Assembly (NCBI GenBank): GCA_965261065.1
Contig: OZ253444.1
Span: 1,116,001-1,180,000 of the forward strand
DNA length: 64,000 nt
Source: JAKZVK01 sp965261065
Lineage (GTDB): Bacteria; Acidobacteriota; Terriglobia; Bryobacterales; UBA6623
Reading direction: 5' to 3'
The notes under the pieces were generated by a model. The model was not told where the DNA came from and made no database searches. It saw nothing but the letters and a program-made list of their open reading frames with translations. Below are positions 16,445 through 24,437 of this stretch, piece after piece. The position numbers and the translations under genes were made by a program. The stretch's first letter is position 1. The number at the start of each line of letters is the position of its first letter.

Positions 16445-16960
16445 CTAGCCCTTCTGACGTGACTCGCGATCAAAAAGCTCTAGCTGCTGTTCGCGAGCTT
16501 TCCGTTCTTCAAAGGGTCGGCGTTTTTGTTCGCGCTCTCTTGCTTGGGTGTACTTGCCGTAGACGAAAGCTCCAACGAGCCCAACGAGCGCGGTAATGAT
16601 GGCTGTGAGCCCACTGGCGTCCTTGCCAATCGAGATCAGATAGACACCACCCAGAATCGAACCCAGAGCGATCACGAACGCGAAAATCTGCCCGCGGTGT
16701 TCGGTTTGATTGGCTGCATCAATGTGGCTTTTCTCCAGTGCCTGCCGGTGAGCAGATTGCCCCTCCGCCATCGCAACGATACGCTCTGCGCAGCCAGGAA
16801 AGACCTCCTCGTATCCCCGCAGGGTTTCTGGAGGGGGAAGTGGTCCGCTGAAAGATGATGCTAGAACTTGCTCTTTGGCAAGGGTAATACTGACAGGACG
16901 CTTCTGTTGCGAAGAGGTAGCGGGCGAACTGGCACGCTCCGACTCCCCATAAGGGGCCAT
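16445..16960 (-). CDS. DUF2335-family predicted membrane protein
   Basis: The 171-residue protein has the DUF2335 signature SGPLPPPETLRGYEEVFPGCAERIVAMAEGQ, followed by HRQALEKSHI. Two hydrophobic segments then form a hairpin in the membrane (IFAFVIALGSILGGVYLISIG and LTAIITALVGLVGAFVYG). A charged cytoplasmic tail follows. The molecular role is unknown. It lies 22 bases after the 65-residue gene upstream on the same strand, a pairing recalled for this family elsewhere. Confidence 0.8.
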   Translation of the reverse strand: MAPYGESERASSPATSSQQKRPVSITLAKEQVLASSFSGPLPPPETLRGYEEVFPGCAERIVAMAEGQSAHRQALEKSHIDAANQTEHRGQIFAFVIALGSILGGVYLISIGKDASGLTAIITALVGLVGAFVYGKYTQAREREQKRRPFEERKAREQQLELFDRESRQKG

Positions 16961-16982
16961 CTCGTGTGGAGGCTTATCGCTG

Positions 16983-17180
16983 CTAGCCGTTGACCCTCTC
17001 CTGCTCGATCGCTCGCGCTAGATCTTCCCCGACCATCCGCCAGTCGGAATATAGGGCACGTTCGTCGGCGACTACGGTGGTTGGGCTGTAGTTGAAATCC
17101 TCGAAACAGCCCCAGAGGTCCACTAGCCTGCCGACCCCTGAGATCCAGGAGGGTCTCGCGAAGAGGAAATCCGAACTCAT
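16983..17180 (-). CDS. Small conserved protein paired with DUF2335
   Basis: This 65-residue product (MSSDFLFARPSWISGVGRLV ...) has the pattern FxFARPSxxxGVxRxxD, then NYSPTxxxADxRALYSDWxxVGxDL. I recall this pattern in short proteins encoded next to DUF2335 genes. Its function is unknown. Tight spacing to the DUF2335 gene suggests one transcript. Confidence 0.65.
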   Translation of the reverse strand: MSSDFLFARPSWISGVGRLVDLWGCFEDFNYSPTTVVADERALYSDWRMVGEDLARAIEQERVNG

Positions 17181-17339
17181 CTACTGTCAGTATACAGCAG
17201 GTTTCATTTCAGTCCGCCGGTAGTTCTATGATCGTTCAGGGATGGTCCGCGAACCCGGCCTCCATCGGACGGTCACGTCACCGGAAGCATACCGGCTGAT
17301 ATCATCGAGGCCGAACGAATCACGGGTGGGGGTAGCACC

Positions 17340-18216
17340 ATGAACAGACGAGGTTTTCTGATGGCAGCGGGAGCCGCCGCTGGACTCTCGGGCGTGCCGG
17401 CGACAGCCGCCGGGGGCATCGAGAAATCGATCCTCATCAGCATGCTGCCCGCCGAGATGCCGTATCTCGACCGCTTCAAGCTGGCCGTAGACGTCGGGTT
17501 CCACCTGATGGAAGTCCGCACGGTGGACGACAGCGAGGCGCCCAAGATCAAAGACGCCGCCGACAAGGCCGGCCTGCGCATCCACTCGGTGATGAATCAG
17601 GCCCATTGGCGTCACCCGCTCTCGAGCCCCAATGCCGCCGAGGTGGACACAAGCCTTGAAGGCATGCGGCGGTCACTGCGCCAAGCCAAACTCCACGGGG
17701 CCGACGCCGTGCTGCTGGTCCCCGCCGTCGTGCACGGCGACACGACGTATGAACAGGCGTGGGAGCGAATCGCAGAAGCAGATCCGTACGCTCGTGCCGG
17801 TGGCCGAGAAGCTCGGCGTGGTGATCGCCATCGAGGAGGTCTGGAACAAATTCCTGCTCACCGCGCGCGACTTCAACCAATACATCGACGAGTTCGATAG
17901 CCCGTTCGTCAAGACCTACTTCGATGTCGGCAACGTCGTTCACTACGGCGTGCCGCAGCACTGGATTCGCCAGGTCGGCAAGCGAATTGTCAAAGTGCAT
18001 CTCAAAGACTACGTGCGCAGAACGAGGCAGTTCGTCAACCTGGGTGAAGGTGACGTCAACTGGCCGGAGGTGCGCAAGGCGTTGGAGGAGATCGGTTTTC
18101 AGGGTGCCGCCACCGTGGAGCTGAAAGGCGGCGATCGGGCCTACTTGGCCGACCTGGCCGGCCGGGTCGATCGACTTGTGGGAACGCAGGGCAAGGCGCG
18201 AGTCTGGCTCCTCTAG
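17340..18216 (+). pseudogene. Tat-signal sugar phosphate isomerase/epimerase, frameshifted
   Basis: The first part (17340 to about 17770) has a Tat-type signal (MNRRGFLMAAGAAAGLSG) and the start of a TIM barrel. The second, one frame off, continues with QKQIRTLVPVAEKLGVVIAI, EEVWNKFLL, TYFDVGNVVHYG and IVKVHLKDY, typical of the xylose-isomerase-like AP endonuclease 2 family. One extra A in TGGGAGCGAATCGCAG (about 17769) explains the break: without it the reading is WERSQKQIR. With the base removed, the protein would be about 291 residues. It is either a sequencing indel or a recent pseudogene. Substrate is probably a keto-sugar. Confidence 0.8.
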
Positions 18217-18336
18217 CGTGACGGGTCGCTGCTCCCGACGACTCCGGGATTCAGCGCCGCGCTAGCGTGGCGGAGAGTGTACCCTAGCAAGAACACTCAG
18301 AGCCCTTACGGGCCCTACAGGGGAGGAAGCGAAACG

Positions 18337-18723
18337 ATGGCGGGCAAGTACGGCGAGCTGACACTCAATCTTCTACGCATCACGACGGGCTTCATGTTCC
18401 TGGAGCACGGCCTGCAAAAACTCTTCGGCATGCTTGGCAAGGAAGCTGTGGACCTGGTCTCGTTGTCGGGCGTGGCAGGCGTATTGGAGTTCTTTGGCGG
18501 CCTGGCGATCATGATCGGACTGTTCACGCGTCCGGTGGCATTTGTCCTAGCGGGACAGATGGCCGTGGCCTATTGGATGGTTCATGGGATGCAGTCGTTC
18601 TGGCCCGTCGTCAACGGAGGCGAAAAAGCGGCTCTCTATTGCTTCATGTTCCTGTTCTTGTGGGGCTATGGCGGCGGCAGCTTCTCGATCGACGGGCTGC
18701 TGGCGAAAAAGCGCGCCGGGTGA
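18337..18723 (+). CDS. DoxX-family membrane protein
   Basis: The 128-residue protein has four hydrophobic segments and the DoxX pattern LNLLRITTGFMFLEHGLQKLFG, then GVLEFFGGLAIMIGLFTRPVA. DoxX-type proteins are membrane components linked to redox or thiol stress in several bacteria. The ATG at 18337 is chosen because GGGGAGGAAG precedes it at good spacing; a frame from 18277 would add 20 non-conserved residues. Confidence 0.85.
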   Translation: MAGKYGELTLNLLRITTGFMFLEHGLQKLFGMLGKEAVDLVSLSGVAGVLEFFGGLAIMIGLFTRPVAFVLAGQMAVAYWMVHGMQSFWPVVNGGEKAALYCFMFLFLWGYGGGSFSIDGLLAKKRAG

Positions 18724-18789
18724 TGTTCCTTCTCGCCGAGTGGCGGCGGTGGGAGACAACGCGGCGGGTGTGGACGTGGTTCGAGGCGC

Positions 18790-18809
18790 GGGCACGGCAT
18801 GCCGTGCCC
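18790..18809. repeat. Perfect 20-bp palindrome, unoccupied copy
   Basis: GGGCACGGCATGCCGTGCCC is a perfect palindrome, followed here by CTAC. The same sequence occurs at 21699, and is rebuilt at both IS481 insertion sites. It lies in the short gap between doxX and rsmD, which converge, so it could act as a bidirectional hairpin at the 3' ends of both transcripts. Confidence 0.85.
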
Positions 18810-18836
18810 CTACACCGTGCAGGGCCGTTTAGCGCT

Positions 18837-19376
18837 TCACGGTTTGGTGGGCGGTTCAAAGAACGACAGGCTGTTCTTGCCCTGCTGAATTACGCGAACG
18901 GGTTCCAGTCCGCCGTAGCGGGCCGCCAACTCGTGCGAGCGGGCGTGCTGAACGATCACCAATTCGGGCGGTGACGCGCCCAGCGTCGTCAGCGTCTTCT
19001 CATACTCCTCGTGCAGTGCGTAGGGCGGACCCAGGAAGTATACATCGCCCTCGATTCCGGGCAGCGCGTCTGCGACCGCGGACCAGACGATCCGCGCATC
19101 GGAAGCGGCGTCGAGTGTGGTCAGGTTGTGTTCGATGACCTTCGCGGCGCGAGGATTCTGCTCGACGAAGATCACCGACGCGGCCCCGTGGCTCAACGCC
19201 TCGATCCCCACCGCACCGGTGCCGGCATAGAGGTCGACGAAGATCTTGCCCGCGATCCGTCCGGCGATGACGTTGAACAGCGTCTCCCGTAGTCGGTCGA
19301 GCATGGGACGCGTGTCTTGCCCCTCGAGCGACTCGAGTCGGCGGCGCCGGTACTTCCCTGCGATTACGCGTAGCAT
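18837..19376 (-). CDS. rsmD: 16S rRNA (guanine-N2)-methyltransferase RsmD
   Basis: RsmD methylates G966 of 16S rRNA. The 179-residue protein starts at ATG 19376 (MLRVIAGKYRRRRL). It has the family blocks TRPMLDRLRETLFNV and FVDLYAGTGAVGIEALSHGA (SAM motif I). The catalytic motif usually reads DPPY but is GPPY here (YFLGPPYALHEEY). This would result from one base (GAT to GGT) and would be expected to harm catalysis. Length and all other motifs are normal. Confidence 0.88.
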   Translation of the reverse strand: MLRVIAGKYRRRRLESLEGQDTRPMLDRLRETLFNVIAGRIAGKIFVDLYAGTGAVGIEALSHGAASVIFVEQNPRAAKVIEHNLTTLDAASDARIVWSAVADALPGIEGDVYFLGPPYALHEEYEKTLTTLGASPPELVIVQHARSHELAARYGGLEPVRVIQQGKNSLSFFEPPTKP

Positions 19377-19533
19377 GTTCTTGTTGAGTGGCTTCCAAGC
19401 TTGCCGGGTCGCGATTCTTCGCGAAGCGCGATCTAGACCCAGCACGCTCTTGCCAGGAGGAGGGTTTGAGTCCCTAGGAATCGGAACGCCTGGGAATCGG
19501 GACTCGGCGAGGCTGGAGCCTTACGCTACAAAC

Positions 19534-21627
19534 CTACCCCACTTGCACCAGCCCGTAGCGGCGCTGCCACTTCTCTCGAATGTACTGCACCAGCCGCTGG
19601 AGAGCCTCGCGGTCCGCGGCGGCCTCAATGTAGGACGTCGCTTCGCCGCGTGCCACTTCGAGCATCTCACGGTCGCGGACGACGCTCGCCACGCGAAACG
19701 CCGGCAACCCCGACTGCTTCGTGCCGAAGAACTCGCCCGGTCCGCGCAGTTGTAGATCGACGTCGGCGATACGAAACCCGTCTTGCGTGTCGACCATGGT
19801 CTTGATGCGTTGCGCGGCGATTTCGCTGACCTTGCCGCAGAGCAAGATGCAGTAACTTTGCTCGCCGCCGCGGCCCACTCGTCCGCGCAGTTGGTGCAGT
19901 TGCGACAGGCCAAAGCCCTCTGCGTGCTCGATCACCATGACCGTTGCGTTCGACACGTCGACGCCGACTTCGATCACCGTCGTCGAAACCAGAATCGACA
20001 GTACGCCGTTCTTGAAGTCTTCCATCACCTGCTCTTTTTCCGCCGTCGGCAGGCGGCCGTGCAGCAGCGCCACGCGGAGGTCGGGGAAGACGACGCGCGA
20101 GAGATGCTCGAACGTCTTCTCGGCGGCCTTGACGGCCTTGGTCTCCGACTCCTCGATCACGGGACAGACGACATACACTTGGCGTCCCGCTTCGACCTGG
20201 CGGCGGACAAAGCTGTAGACCTTCTCGACATCGTCTTCGGTGGCCTGGCGCGTGATGATGGGATTGCGTCCGGGCGGCAGCTCGTCGATGATCGAAACGT
20301 CCAACTCGCCGTACAGCGTGAGAGCGAGCGTTCGCGGGATGGGCGTGGCGGTCATCACCAGCACGTCGGGGTGCTTGCCCTTGCGCAGCAGCTCGAGCCG
20401 CTGCATCACGCCGAAGCGGTGTTGCTCGTCGATGACGATCAGCCCGAGTTGCTGGAACTCGACGTCTTTCGAAATGACGGCGTGCGTGCCGACGACGACG
20501 TGCGCCACGCCCTCGGCGATCAGCCGCTTGAGCTTGGTCTTCTCGCGGGCCGTCATCGAACCGGTGAGCAGCACGACCACATAGCCGGCGGGTTCGAGCA
20601 GGCGCTTGAGGTTGAAGTAGTGTTGCCCGGCGAGGACTTCGGTGGGCGCCATGATCGCCGTTTGATAACCGTTCTCGATGGCGATCACCCCGGCCTCGAC
20701 GGCGACAATCGTCTTGCCGCTGCCGACGTCGCCTTGCAGTAAGCGGTTCATCGGCGCCGGCTGCGACATGTCGGTCGCGATTTCCTTAAGTACGCGCTTC
20801 TGGGCGGCGGTGGGCTTGAACGGAAGGATCTGCTTGATCTTCTCGCGGGCGCGGTCGTTCAGTGAGAAGGCGATGCCGTCAACCGCGCGGGCCTTGCGGC
20901 GCTTCAGCGCCAGGCCGCATTCGAGGTAGAAGAACTCCTCGAAGATCAGGCGGTATTGCGGTGCGGTGCGGAAGTTGTTCAGAGCCCGGATATCGTTGCC
21001 CTTGGGCGGGAAGTGTGTTTCGCGCAAGGCCTGGCGGCGCTCGGGCAGGCCGAGGCGGCGGCGAATTTCGTCCGGCAACGGGTCATCAAGCTGTGAGACG
21101 CCTTCGAGGCAGCGAGACACGAGCGAGCGAATCACGCGCGTCGTGATCTTCCCCATGGCCTGATAGACCGGAACGATCCGGCCCAGATGCAGGTGTGCTT
21201 CGGTGTCGTCGGCGCGCAGGATCTCGTACTCGGGATGCACAATCGACATCTCCGACGCATAGGCGTTCCATTCGACCTTGCCGTAGAGCGCTACGCGCTG
21301 ACCGCGCTCGAAGATCGACTGCAGATAACCGCCGCGAAACCACTTCCCCACCAGCACGCCGCCCGAGTCGTCGCGCACCCGGATCTCGAACATCCGTAGT
21401 TGACTGATGCGCGGGCGGAACAGTTGCGTGCCGAAGATCTCGCCGACAACCGTCGCGGTCTCGCCCGGCTCGAGCGCGGCGGCGGACTTAACGTTGCCGC
21501 GGTCCTCGTAGCGGAACGGCATGTAGTAGAGCAGGTCCTCGATGGTGGTCAACCCTTTGGAAGCAAACGTACGGGCGCGCTGCTGACCGACGCCCGCGAC
21601 GGCTTCGAGGGGAGTGTCGAGGTTCAT
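19534..21627 (-). CDS. recG: ATP-dependent DNA helicase RecG
   Basis: RecG remodels stalled forks and Holliday junctions. The 697-residue product has an N-terminal wedge/OB domain (MNLDTPLEAVAGVGQQRART to about 250). Walker A is LLQGDVGSGKT, the DEAD-box variant IDEQHRFGV, and motif III is MTATPIPRTL. The C-terminal helicase half has STTVIEVGVDVSNATVM and QLHQLRGRVGRG. The ATG at 21627 is preferred; a TTG at 21654 would add nine residues. Its promoter region contains the palindrome at 21699. Confidence 0.96.
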   Translation of the reverse strand: MNLDTPLEAVAGVGQQRARTFASKGLTTIEDLLYYMPFRYEDRGNVKSAAALEPGETATVVGEIFGTQLFRPRISQLRMFEIRVRDDSGGVLVGKWFRGGYLQSIFERGQRVALYGKVEWNAYASEMSIVHPEYEILRADDTEAHLHLGRIVPVYQAMGKITTRVIRSLVSRCLEGVSQLDDPLPDEIRRRLGLPERRQALRETHFPPKGNDIRALNNFRTAPQYRLIFEEFFYLECGLALKRRKARAVDGIAFSLNDRAREKIKQILPFKPTAAQKRVLKEIATDMSQPAPMNRLLQGDVGSGKTIVAVEAGVIAIENGYQTAIMAPTEVLAGQHYFNLKRLLEPAGYVVVLLTGSMTAREKTKLKRLIAEGVAHVVVGTHAVISKDVEFQQLGLIVIDEQHRFGVMQRLELLRKGKHPDVLVMTATPIPRTLALTLYGELDVSIIDELPPGRNPIITRQATEDDVEKVYSFVRRQVEAGRQVYVVCPVIEESETKAVKAAEKTFEHLSRVVFPDLRVALLHGRLPTAEKEQVMEDFKNGVLSILVSTTVIEVGVDVSNATVMVIEHAEGFGLSQLHQLRGRVGRGGEQSYCILLCGKVSEIAAQRIKTMVDTQDGFRIADVDLQLRGPGEFFGTKQSGLPAFRVASVVRDREMLEVARGEATSYIEAAADREALQRLVQYIREKWQRRYGLVQVG

Positions 21628-21698
21628 GAGAGGCCGAAGCTCACAAGGGAGCAAAGAAATTCGATTGTATTACGGGTGCGTGAGTGGCCTGCACGGGC

Positions 21699-21718
21699 GG
21701 GCACGGCATGCCGTGCCC
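21699..21718. repeat. Perfect 20-bp palindrome next to the group II intron
   Basis: GGGCACGGCATGCCGTGCCC, identical to the copy at 18790, ends three bases before the GTGTG that starts the intron. Group IIC introns insert beside hairpin-forming sequences such as terminators; this palindrome is the natural target hairpin. Confidence 0.85.
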
Positions 21719-21721
21719 CTA

Positions 21722-22382
21722 GTGTGCCCAGCATGGGCTGTTTACTTGTGAGTTGCAACGTACTCACCGCAACCGATGGAGGTAACCGTAGGGAACCGCA
21801 AGGTGGATCTCGTGGCCAACGCCGCGAGCCAAGCTGAAGGCAGCGGGGAACAAACCTTCAACCGTAGGAACACGAACCGGCGGAGAGGCCGCGTACGGGC
21901 GGCAAGCTGGCTAGGCACAGTGAAGCCCCATGTCCATCCGAGACGTGCGAGGTAGAGCCGGACGGTATGAAGGGAAAGAAACAGCACCTTACCTGGGGAT
22001 AGCTCCTTGGTGAGAGCGAAGGAGAAGTCAGCAGAGGCCATAGTAGCGAAGAAGGCGGGTAATGCCGCTGGAGCCAAGGGCCGAAGGACCAAGGAGCAAA
22101 GCTAGAAGAGCGACTGACATAAGCACCCAAGAGGTTTCCCGGAGTCCCGGGCCGCAAGGCCCTTCCCCTCACGGGGGAACGGCTGCTGCGTGGTGTATGG
22201 CGCGCCACGCGTTGCTGCACACGGGGTTGTCGAACGCCATTCTGAGACGCTACGGATTGGTGGTGCCATCGGATCTTGCGGCGTACGGGTAAAGTCGCTG
22301 GGTCCAACCGCCGGATACGGAAAACCGTATGTCCGGGGGTGTGGGAGGGTGCCGGGGCGCAATCCCCGTCACCCGACCCGAT
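21722..22382 (+). ncRNA. Group IIC intron without reverse transcriptase ORF
   Basis: The 5' end GTGTGCCCAGCATGGGCTG matches group IIC introns (Oceanobacillus iheyensis type starts GUGUGCCCGGCAUGGGUG). Further matches in order are GGAACAAACCTTC (about 21850), AGGAACACGAAC, GAAGGGAAAGA (about 21968) and GAAGTCAGCAGAGGCCATAG (about 22025). Domain V lies at 22306-22342 (GCCGGATACGG, AAAA loop, CCGTATGTCCGG). Domain VI and the end ACCCGAT close at about 22382. Total length is about 660 bases, so the usual 1.2-1.4 kb maturase gene is missing. In domain V one expected G-U pair is G-G, so splicing may be impaired. The 3' end is placed to within a few bases. Confidence 0.85.
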
Positions 22383-22645
22383 CATTGCGAGGCCTACGAC
22401 CGTCGCCTGACAGGAACAAAGCTCTCGTTACCGTCGTCGCCTTCGCGGACTTGCGCACATTCCCATCCACGTCTGTCGGCAGGACTCGGCGATACGGTTG
22501 TCCATAGGTGTCCGGCGCGTCCCCATTCAACCGTCCGTGTCCCGCGCCGCCGTTCGGAGTACGGCTGTTCATAGACGCTGTTCAAAGGGGTGCAGTAAAC
22601 TGAGCCTGGGCGTCTTGCCGCCTCACCTCGGCCCGAGTCCTCAGC
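22383..22645. other. Non-coding gap between intron and TPR gene
   Basis: No gene, hairpin terminator or recognisable repeat was found here. The sequence just upstream of 22646 presumably holds the promoter of the TPR protein gene, but no clear -35/-10 pair stands out. Confidence 0.4.
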
Positions 22646-24268
22646 ATGACCCCGCGAAAGTTCGTTCATCGTTGGCTGCTATTGGGTCTGGTGCTGCTCC
22701 AGCCGGTCCATGGCCAAGAGCCTGAGGTCAATCAGCTCGACACCGACATCCGGCTGTTCACCGTTTTGACGGCCATCAACGTGGCCGGCTACGACACCGG
22801 TTTCGGCTCCCCGTCCGACAGTGCCGTGCGGCGCGTGGTGCGGGGCGACCTCGACGGCATCGACGGGGCGAATCTGACGCGGCTCAAGAACTTCTATGAG
22901 CAGTTCAAGCTCGCCGATCCGGGCGCGAACCTGTCGCAGTACATCTCGTTCGCGCTGATGTGCGGGCCGCCGCCGTCGTTTGAGATTGAGGCCAGGCTGC
23001 CAACCGACCTGCCACCCGACGTCCGCAGGATTCGAACGCTCAGCCCCATTCTCGCGGAGTTCTACCGCGAAGCCGACATCGAAACGCTATGGAACCGCTA
23101 CCAAGCCGCCTACGAGAACGTCATCGTCGAGTACCAAGAACCCCTGATTCAAACGGTTTTTGAGGTGACCGGGTACCTTCGATTGTCTCCGACGAGCCGG
23201 CAGGTCAGGAGCTTCAGAGTGCTGTTCGAGTTGATGGGCTCGCCGAACCATGTCTATAGCCGAAGCTATGAGGGAGTCGTCAACGTGGTGGTGCAGGCTT
23301 CGGCGGAGCCGCGAATCGAGGAAGTCCGTGACTCCTACTTGATGCATCTACTGGACCCTCTCTCCATTCGCTATGGGCAGGAAATCGCCAAGAAAAGCGA
23401 GATGGGCCGGTTCGCGCTCTTTGCACCCGCACTAGGCGCGGTGTACAAAGAGAACTTCCAGCTTCTGGTCTCGAAATCACTCGCCAACGCGGTCGAAGCG
23501 CGGCTCCATCGTGGAGGCGACGCAAAACGGGCGGCGATGGTGGATAAGAGTCTGCGCGAGGGCTTTGTCCTCACGCCGTACTTCTACGAGAAGCTGGCCG
23601 AGTATGAGAAGCAGGTCGAGGACTTCCGCCATTTCTATCCCGAGATGATCCGAGGGATCGACCTGAAGCGGGAAGGAGCGCGCCTGCAGAACACGAAGTT
23701 CTCTGAGGCCGAAGCCCCGAAGCCCGCGCAGCCGATTCGGCCGAGGCTCTCGGAACTCGACCAAATGCTGCAGCAGGCTGAGCGTCTGCTTTCGGCCAAC
23801 AAGCTGCGGGAGGCCCGCAAGACGTTCCTGGCGGCGTATGAGAAGTCCGGGCGCAAGAGCGCTCAGGCGCTTTACGGCCTCGGCCGCTTGGCCCTCCACG
23901 AGGCTGACCCCGACTTGGCCCGCGACCAGTTTACGCAAGCGCTCACGACCGCGCCCGACCCCTACGTCGCGGCGATGTCGCACATCTACATCGGTCGCAT
24001 CGAAGACGTGATGGGCAACCGCGAGCAGGCCGTCCAACACTACCAGCTCGCTCTCGGCACCGAAGACCCCTCGACACGCACCCGTGAGTTGGCACAACAG
24101 GGGCTAGACGAACCCTTCGGACCGTCGCGCGACGAAGAAGAAGAGGACGATCTGGATGAGGACGATCTAGATGAGGAAGATCTGGATGAGGAAGATCTGG
24201 ATGAGGAAGATCTGGAGGACGACGATCTGGAAGAGGACGATCTGGGCGAGAAGAAGAACGCCAAGTAG
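22646..24268 (+). CDS. Exported TPR protein with acidic C-terminal repeat tail
   Basis: The 540-residue protein begins with a signal peptide (residues 1-23, WLLLGLVLLQPVHGQ). An alpha-helical N-terminal region of about 350 residues (MxxPRKF ... HFYPEMIRGIDL) is unrecognised. Residues 365-490 contain tetratricopeptide-like helices (LDQMLQQAERLLSANKLREA, AQALYGLGRLALHEADPDLA, AAMSHIYIGRIEDVMGNREQ). The last 45 residues are almost only Asp, Glu and Leu in a DLDEE repeat, then KKNAK. The tail could bind metal ions or basic partners. The function is unknown; it stands alone in the map. Confidence 0.75.
   Translation: MTPRKFVHRWLLLGLVLLQPVHGQEPEVNQLDTDIRLFTVLTAINVAGYDTGFGSPSDSAVRRVVRGDLDGIDGANLTRLKNFYEQFKLADPGANLSQYISFALMCGPPPSFEIEARLPTDLPPDVRRIRTLSPILAEFYREADIETLWNRYQAAYENVIVEYQEPLIQTVFEVTGYLRLSPTSRQVRSFRVLFELMGSPNHVYSRSYEGVVNVVVQASAEPRIEEVRDSYLMHLLDPLSIRYGQEIAKKSEMGRFALFAPALGAVYKENFQLLVSKSLANAVEARLHRGGDAKRAAMVDKSLREGFVLTPYFYEKLAEYEKQVEDFRHFYPEMIRGIDLKREGARLQNTKFSEAEAPKPAQPIRPRLSELDQMLQQAERLLSANKLREARKTFLAAYEKSGRKSAQALYGLGRLALHEADPDLARDQFTQALTTAPDPYVAAMSHIYIGRIEDVMGNREQAVQHYQLALGTEDPSTRTRELAQQGLDEPFGPSRDEEEEDDLDEDDLDEEDLDEEDLDEEDLEDDDLEEDDLGEKKNAK
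24131..24249 (+). repeat. 15-bp tandem repeat encoding DLDEE units
   Basis: About seven imperfect units of GATCTGGATGAGGAA or GATCTGGATGAGGAC encode DLDEE/DLDED. The units are in frame and within the end of the TPR gene, so copy-number change would lengthen or shorten the acidic tail without a frameshift. Confidence 0.85.
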
Positions 24269-24437
24269 TCGCCAGGCCACGGGTTTGGCACGGCTCGCGA
24301 GCCAGACGTAGCTTGGCTCGTTGCTCCGACCACGGCTGATCCATCCGCGTGGGGATGGGTTTCCGGCGGGGATGTTATGATCGGTTTCCGGTGCCACCCG
24401 GCATCGGCAATCCACCAAACACTCCAGGTTCAAGCGA

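Noticed and set aside
24131..24249. Possible CRISPR-like array
   Set aside because: The units are contiguous 15-bp tandem repeats without spacers, inside a coding frame. No CRISPR array or cas gene was seen in the window.
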